A stretch of DNA of 5,913 nucleotides from Pseudomonadota bacterium (GTDB lineage: Bacteria > Myxococcota > Polyangia > Polyangiales > Polyangiaceae): contig JAEZYO010000737.1 in NCBI GenBank assembly GCA_023419055.1, forward strand, positions 1 to 5,913, written 5' to 3'. A program made the position numbers and the translations under genes. Position 1 is the first letter of the stretch; every line of letters begins with the position of its first letter. A model generated the notes under the pieces. It made no database searches, was not told the DNA's origin, and was given only the letters and a program-made list of their open reading frames with translations. Below are positions 4,284-5,913 of this stretch, one piece after another.

Positions 4284-5913
4284 AGCGGCTGGAGCGCCCA
4301 GAAGTGGTAAAAAGTGCGCTCCATCGTGCTCGGCTCGAGCACGACCTCGAGCGGAGCGCCGAGAGCCTGTTCCCCGAGCGCGGGGACGACGAGCTCGAGC
4401 TCTTGCCAGCTGTCTCGCGCTTCGGCCGCGAGCGTACCCACGACGCGACCCTCGACGCTGACTCGCACCTCGAGCGGCCCGCTGGGTGCGACGCGCGCGA
4501 CGAGCCTGAACGGTCGCCGGGAGTCGACCCCGTCGAGCTCGAAGCGTTCGCGGAGGCCCGGCGCGATCACGCGCCCTGCGTCCCAAAGATCGCGCTTGGG
4601 ATCGCCGAGGTGAGGGAGCAACTTCATCGCGACGTAGCCGAAGCCGCCCTCCGAGACCCGGTAGCGATGTTGCTTTTCGCTCACGAGATCGGCCACGTCG
4701 ACCTCGTCGGCGATGCGCTCGCCAGGGTGGATCGCGCTCGGCCACGCGCTCGAGTCGAGGGCGCTCCAGTCGGCGCGGTAGAGCACCTTGCTCGCGCCGC
4801 CGCAGATCACGTTGCCGCGCACGGGCACTTGGGTGATCTCGCGGCCGAACCAGATCGGCAAGTCACCCCACCAGGAAGGATAGAGGGCGAGCACGTCCGG
4901 CCGCTCTTCGGGGGCGACGTGCTCGATGAGCTCGACGCCGGCGCCGACGTGGGCCCGGGTGGCGCGCGCGAACGGCAAACCCTGGAACCCGCCGAGCCCG
5001 ATGATGTCGAGCGCGGGCACATCGGACACGTACGGGATGGCGCCTGCGTCACCGACCATGACGCGGCGCGGTTTCCTGTCGAACTCGTCGCGCAAGATGA
5101 GCCCGGCCTGCACGTGTTGCTCGAGGATGTTGCGAGAGGCGCGGCCGAAGAACCAGAGCTGCTCGCGGAAACGTGGAGCCTGGAACCAGACCAGGCCGCC
5201 CGCGACGAGGGTGGCCACGACTGCCAACGAGACCTTCAGCCGGCGCCGCTCGCGAGCGAAAGCGCCCGAGAGCAGGGCGCCGAGGCCCATGGCGGCCGCC
5301 AAAAGGAGCCAGGCGAGGGCGGGCATGCTGTAGCGCTCGTTCTGCCAGCGTACCTGCCCGTTGAAGGCGACCACGAAGATCCAGAACAGCGCGCTCGCCC
5401 ACAAAAGGAGCGCGTAGCGCCTCGTCGCGCGCGGGATGAACGCCGCCGCAGAGAGCAGCCACCAGAACCAGCCCACCCAGAATGGATCCGAGAGGTGGTA
5501 CTGCGTGATCCGAAGCACCTGGTACTTGAGGTGGAACCACCACGCGTCCACCACCTGTTCGCGCGTGAAGTACGGGTGATGCGCTTCGAGCTTCACGAGC
5601 GCGCCAGCGGCGGTGGTTTCACCGGTGAACACGCGGTTCGCGAGCGCGTGTGCCACCACCACGAACGCGCCCGGCAGCGCCACACGGACGAGCAGCAGCA
5701 GGGTGCTTCGCCGATCCTTCGCGAAAAGTCGTTGGGCGGCGAAGAAGCCGAACAAGCCGACCAGCGCCGCCGCCTCCGGTCGCGTCGCGGCGAGCGCGCC
5801 GCCCCACAGCCCGAGACCCCACGTGCGCCGTACGATTTCGCGGGGCTCGCCCTTGGCGATCGCCCCTTCGAGCTCGTCCCAGGCGACGAAAGTGCCGGCC
5901 CAGATCGCGAGGA
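4280..5913 (-). CDS. GT-C-like integral membrane protein, probable glycosyltransferase, 5' end beyond the window
   Basis: 543 residues are visible, numbered here from the first complete codon (5911-5909); the frame is open to the right edge with no convincing start. It would act at the inner membrane, using a lipid-linked sugar. Seen: hydrophobic helices throughout the first 245 residues, a Trp/aromatic-rich region (WWFHLKYQVLRITQYHLSDPFWVGWFWW, about 124-151), and QNERYSMPALAWLLLAAAMG (190-209), the Arg-Tyr/Pro motif before the last helices of many GT-C proteins. A last membrane segment is at about 227-245. The soluble tail starts with VMVGDAGAIPYVSDVPALDIIGL (284-306), a segment familiar from GT-C C-termini, and ends in beta-rich sequence (about 455-543) resembling a carbohydrate-binding beta-sandwich. 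The first loop with the catalytic acid is not in the window, so activity cannot be judged. A TTG at 5755 is in frame, but coding sequence with the same hydrophobic character continues upstream (LGLWGGALAATRPEAAAL), so it is not the start. Confidence 0.82.
   Translation of the reverse strand, partial: LAIWAGTFVAWDELEGAIAKGEPREIVRRTWGLGLWGGALAATRPEAAALVGLFGFFAAQRLFAKDRRSTLLLLVRVALPGAFVVVAHALANRVFTGETTAAGALVKLEAHHPYFTREQVVDAWWFHLKYQVLRITQYHLSDPFWVGWFWWLLSAAAFIPRATRRYALLLWASALFWIFVVAFNGQVRWQNERYSMPALAWLLLAAAMGLGALLSGAFARERRRLKVSLAVVATLVAGGLVWFQAPRFREQLWFFGRASRNILEQHVQAGLILRDEFDRKPRRVMVGDAGAIPYVSDVPALDIIGLGGFQGLPFARATRAHVGAGVELIEHVAPEERPDVLALYPSWWGDLPIWFGREITQVPVRGNVICGGASKVLYRADWSALDSSAWPSAIHPGERIADEVDVADLVSEKQHRYRVSEGGFGYVAMKLLPHLGDPKRDLWDAGRVIAPGLRERFELDGVDSRRPFRLVARVAPSGPLEVRVSVEGRVVGTLAAEARDSWQELELVVPALGEQALGAPLEVVLEPSTMERTFYHFWALQPL

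Noticed and set aside
2811..4310. Long plus-strand open frame (499 codons) opposite the second glycosyltransferase
   Set aside because: The product is Glu/Arg-rich with no domain or ribosome binding site, and it mirrors the GT-C coding frame, whose membrane pattern and motifs are clear. It is a GC-rich antisense shadow.
4284..4745. Upstream in-frame extension of the second glycosyltransferase (154 extra residues)
   Set aside because: The extra sequence is Arg-rich and non-membrane, and it lies entirely within the coding sequence of the preceding gene in another frame. The GTG at 4283 gives the usual coupled overlap.
5753..5755. TTG as start of the first GT-C-like gene
   Set aside because: The frame upstream to the window edge is open and reads as convincing membrane protein sequence (GLGLWGGALAATRPEAAAL), so the gene begins outside the window.
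1..5913. tRNA, rRNA, CRISPR array, insertion sequence or integrase signatures
   Set aside because: I looked for cloverleaf arms, regularly spaced direct repeats, terminal inverted repeats with target duplications, and transposase motifs. None was found; recurring GCG/GAG-rich words reflect codon use.

Overview
The window is GC-rich, and every gene in it reads on the minus strand (right to left as given). The set is two large membrane glycosyltransferases, an integration host factor (IHF)-type DNA-bending protein, a lipoprotein and a CdnL/CarD-family RNA polymerase-binding protein. The CdnL homologue closely resembles Myxococcus xanthus CdnL, and with the GC content and the many Arg/Ala/Gly-rich shadow frames this suggests a myxobacterium or close relative. 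That assignment is inference; no rRNA or other taxonomic marker is present.

Layout in the direction of transcription: (1) 5913-4280 holds the C-terminal 543 residues of a multi-pass GT-C-type membrane protein whose start lies outside the window. (2) 4283-2286 is a second GT-C-type membrane glycosyltransferase of 665 residues. It starts at a GTG that overlaps the stop of the first gene (GTGA), so the two are almost certainly co-transcribed and translationally coupled. Both end in long soluble tails with beta-rich character. (3) 2285-2223 is a short, information-dense gap. A perfect TTGACA -35 box overlaps the stop codon of the glycosyltransferase, a dyad occupies the promoter spacer, and a second inverted repeat can pair with the ribosome binding site of the next gene. 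(4) 2222-1908 encodes a 104-residue IHF-beta-like protein. (5) 1907-1852 is a 56-base gap with a perfect 8-bp stem-loop, followed by (6) an unrecognised predicted lipoprotein at 1851-811. (7) 810-500 is about 310 bases without a gene. It contains a candidate promoter and a leader rich in inverted repeats that feeds (8) the CdnL-family gene at 499-1, cut by the window's left edge.

Functionally there are two themes. The right part makes envelope glycans: GT-C enzymes transfer sugars from polyprenyl-phosphate donors on the outer face of the inner membrane. The left part is global transcription machinery: an architectural DNA bender and a factor that stabilises open promoter complexes, with an envelope lipoprotein between them. 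The genes are mostly recognisable families. The less ordinary material is the regulatory DNA at 2233-2289, 1860-1885 and 519-581, and the paired GT-C proteins with long tails. I see no mobile element, CRISPR array, tRNA or rRNA.
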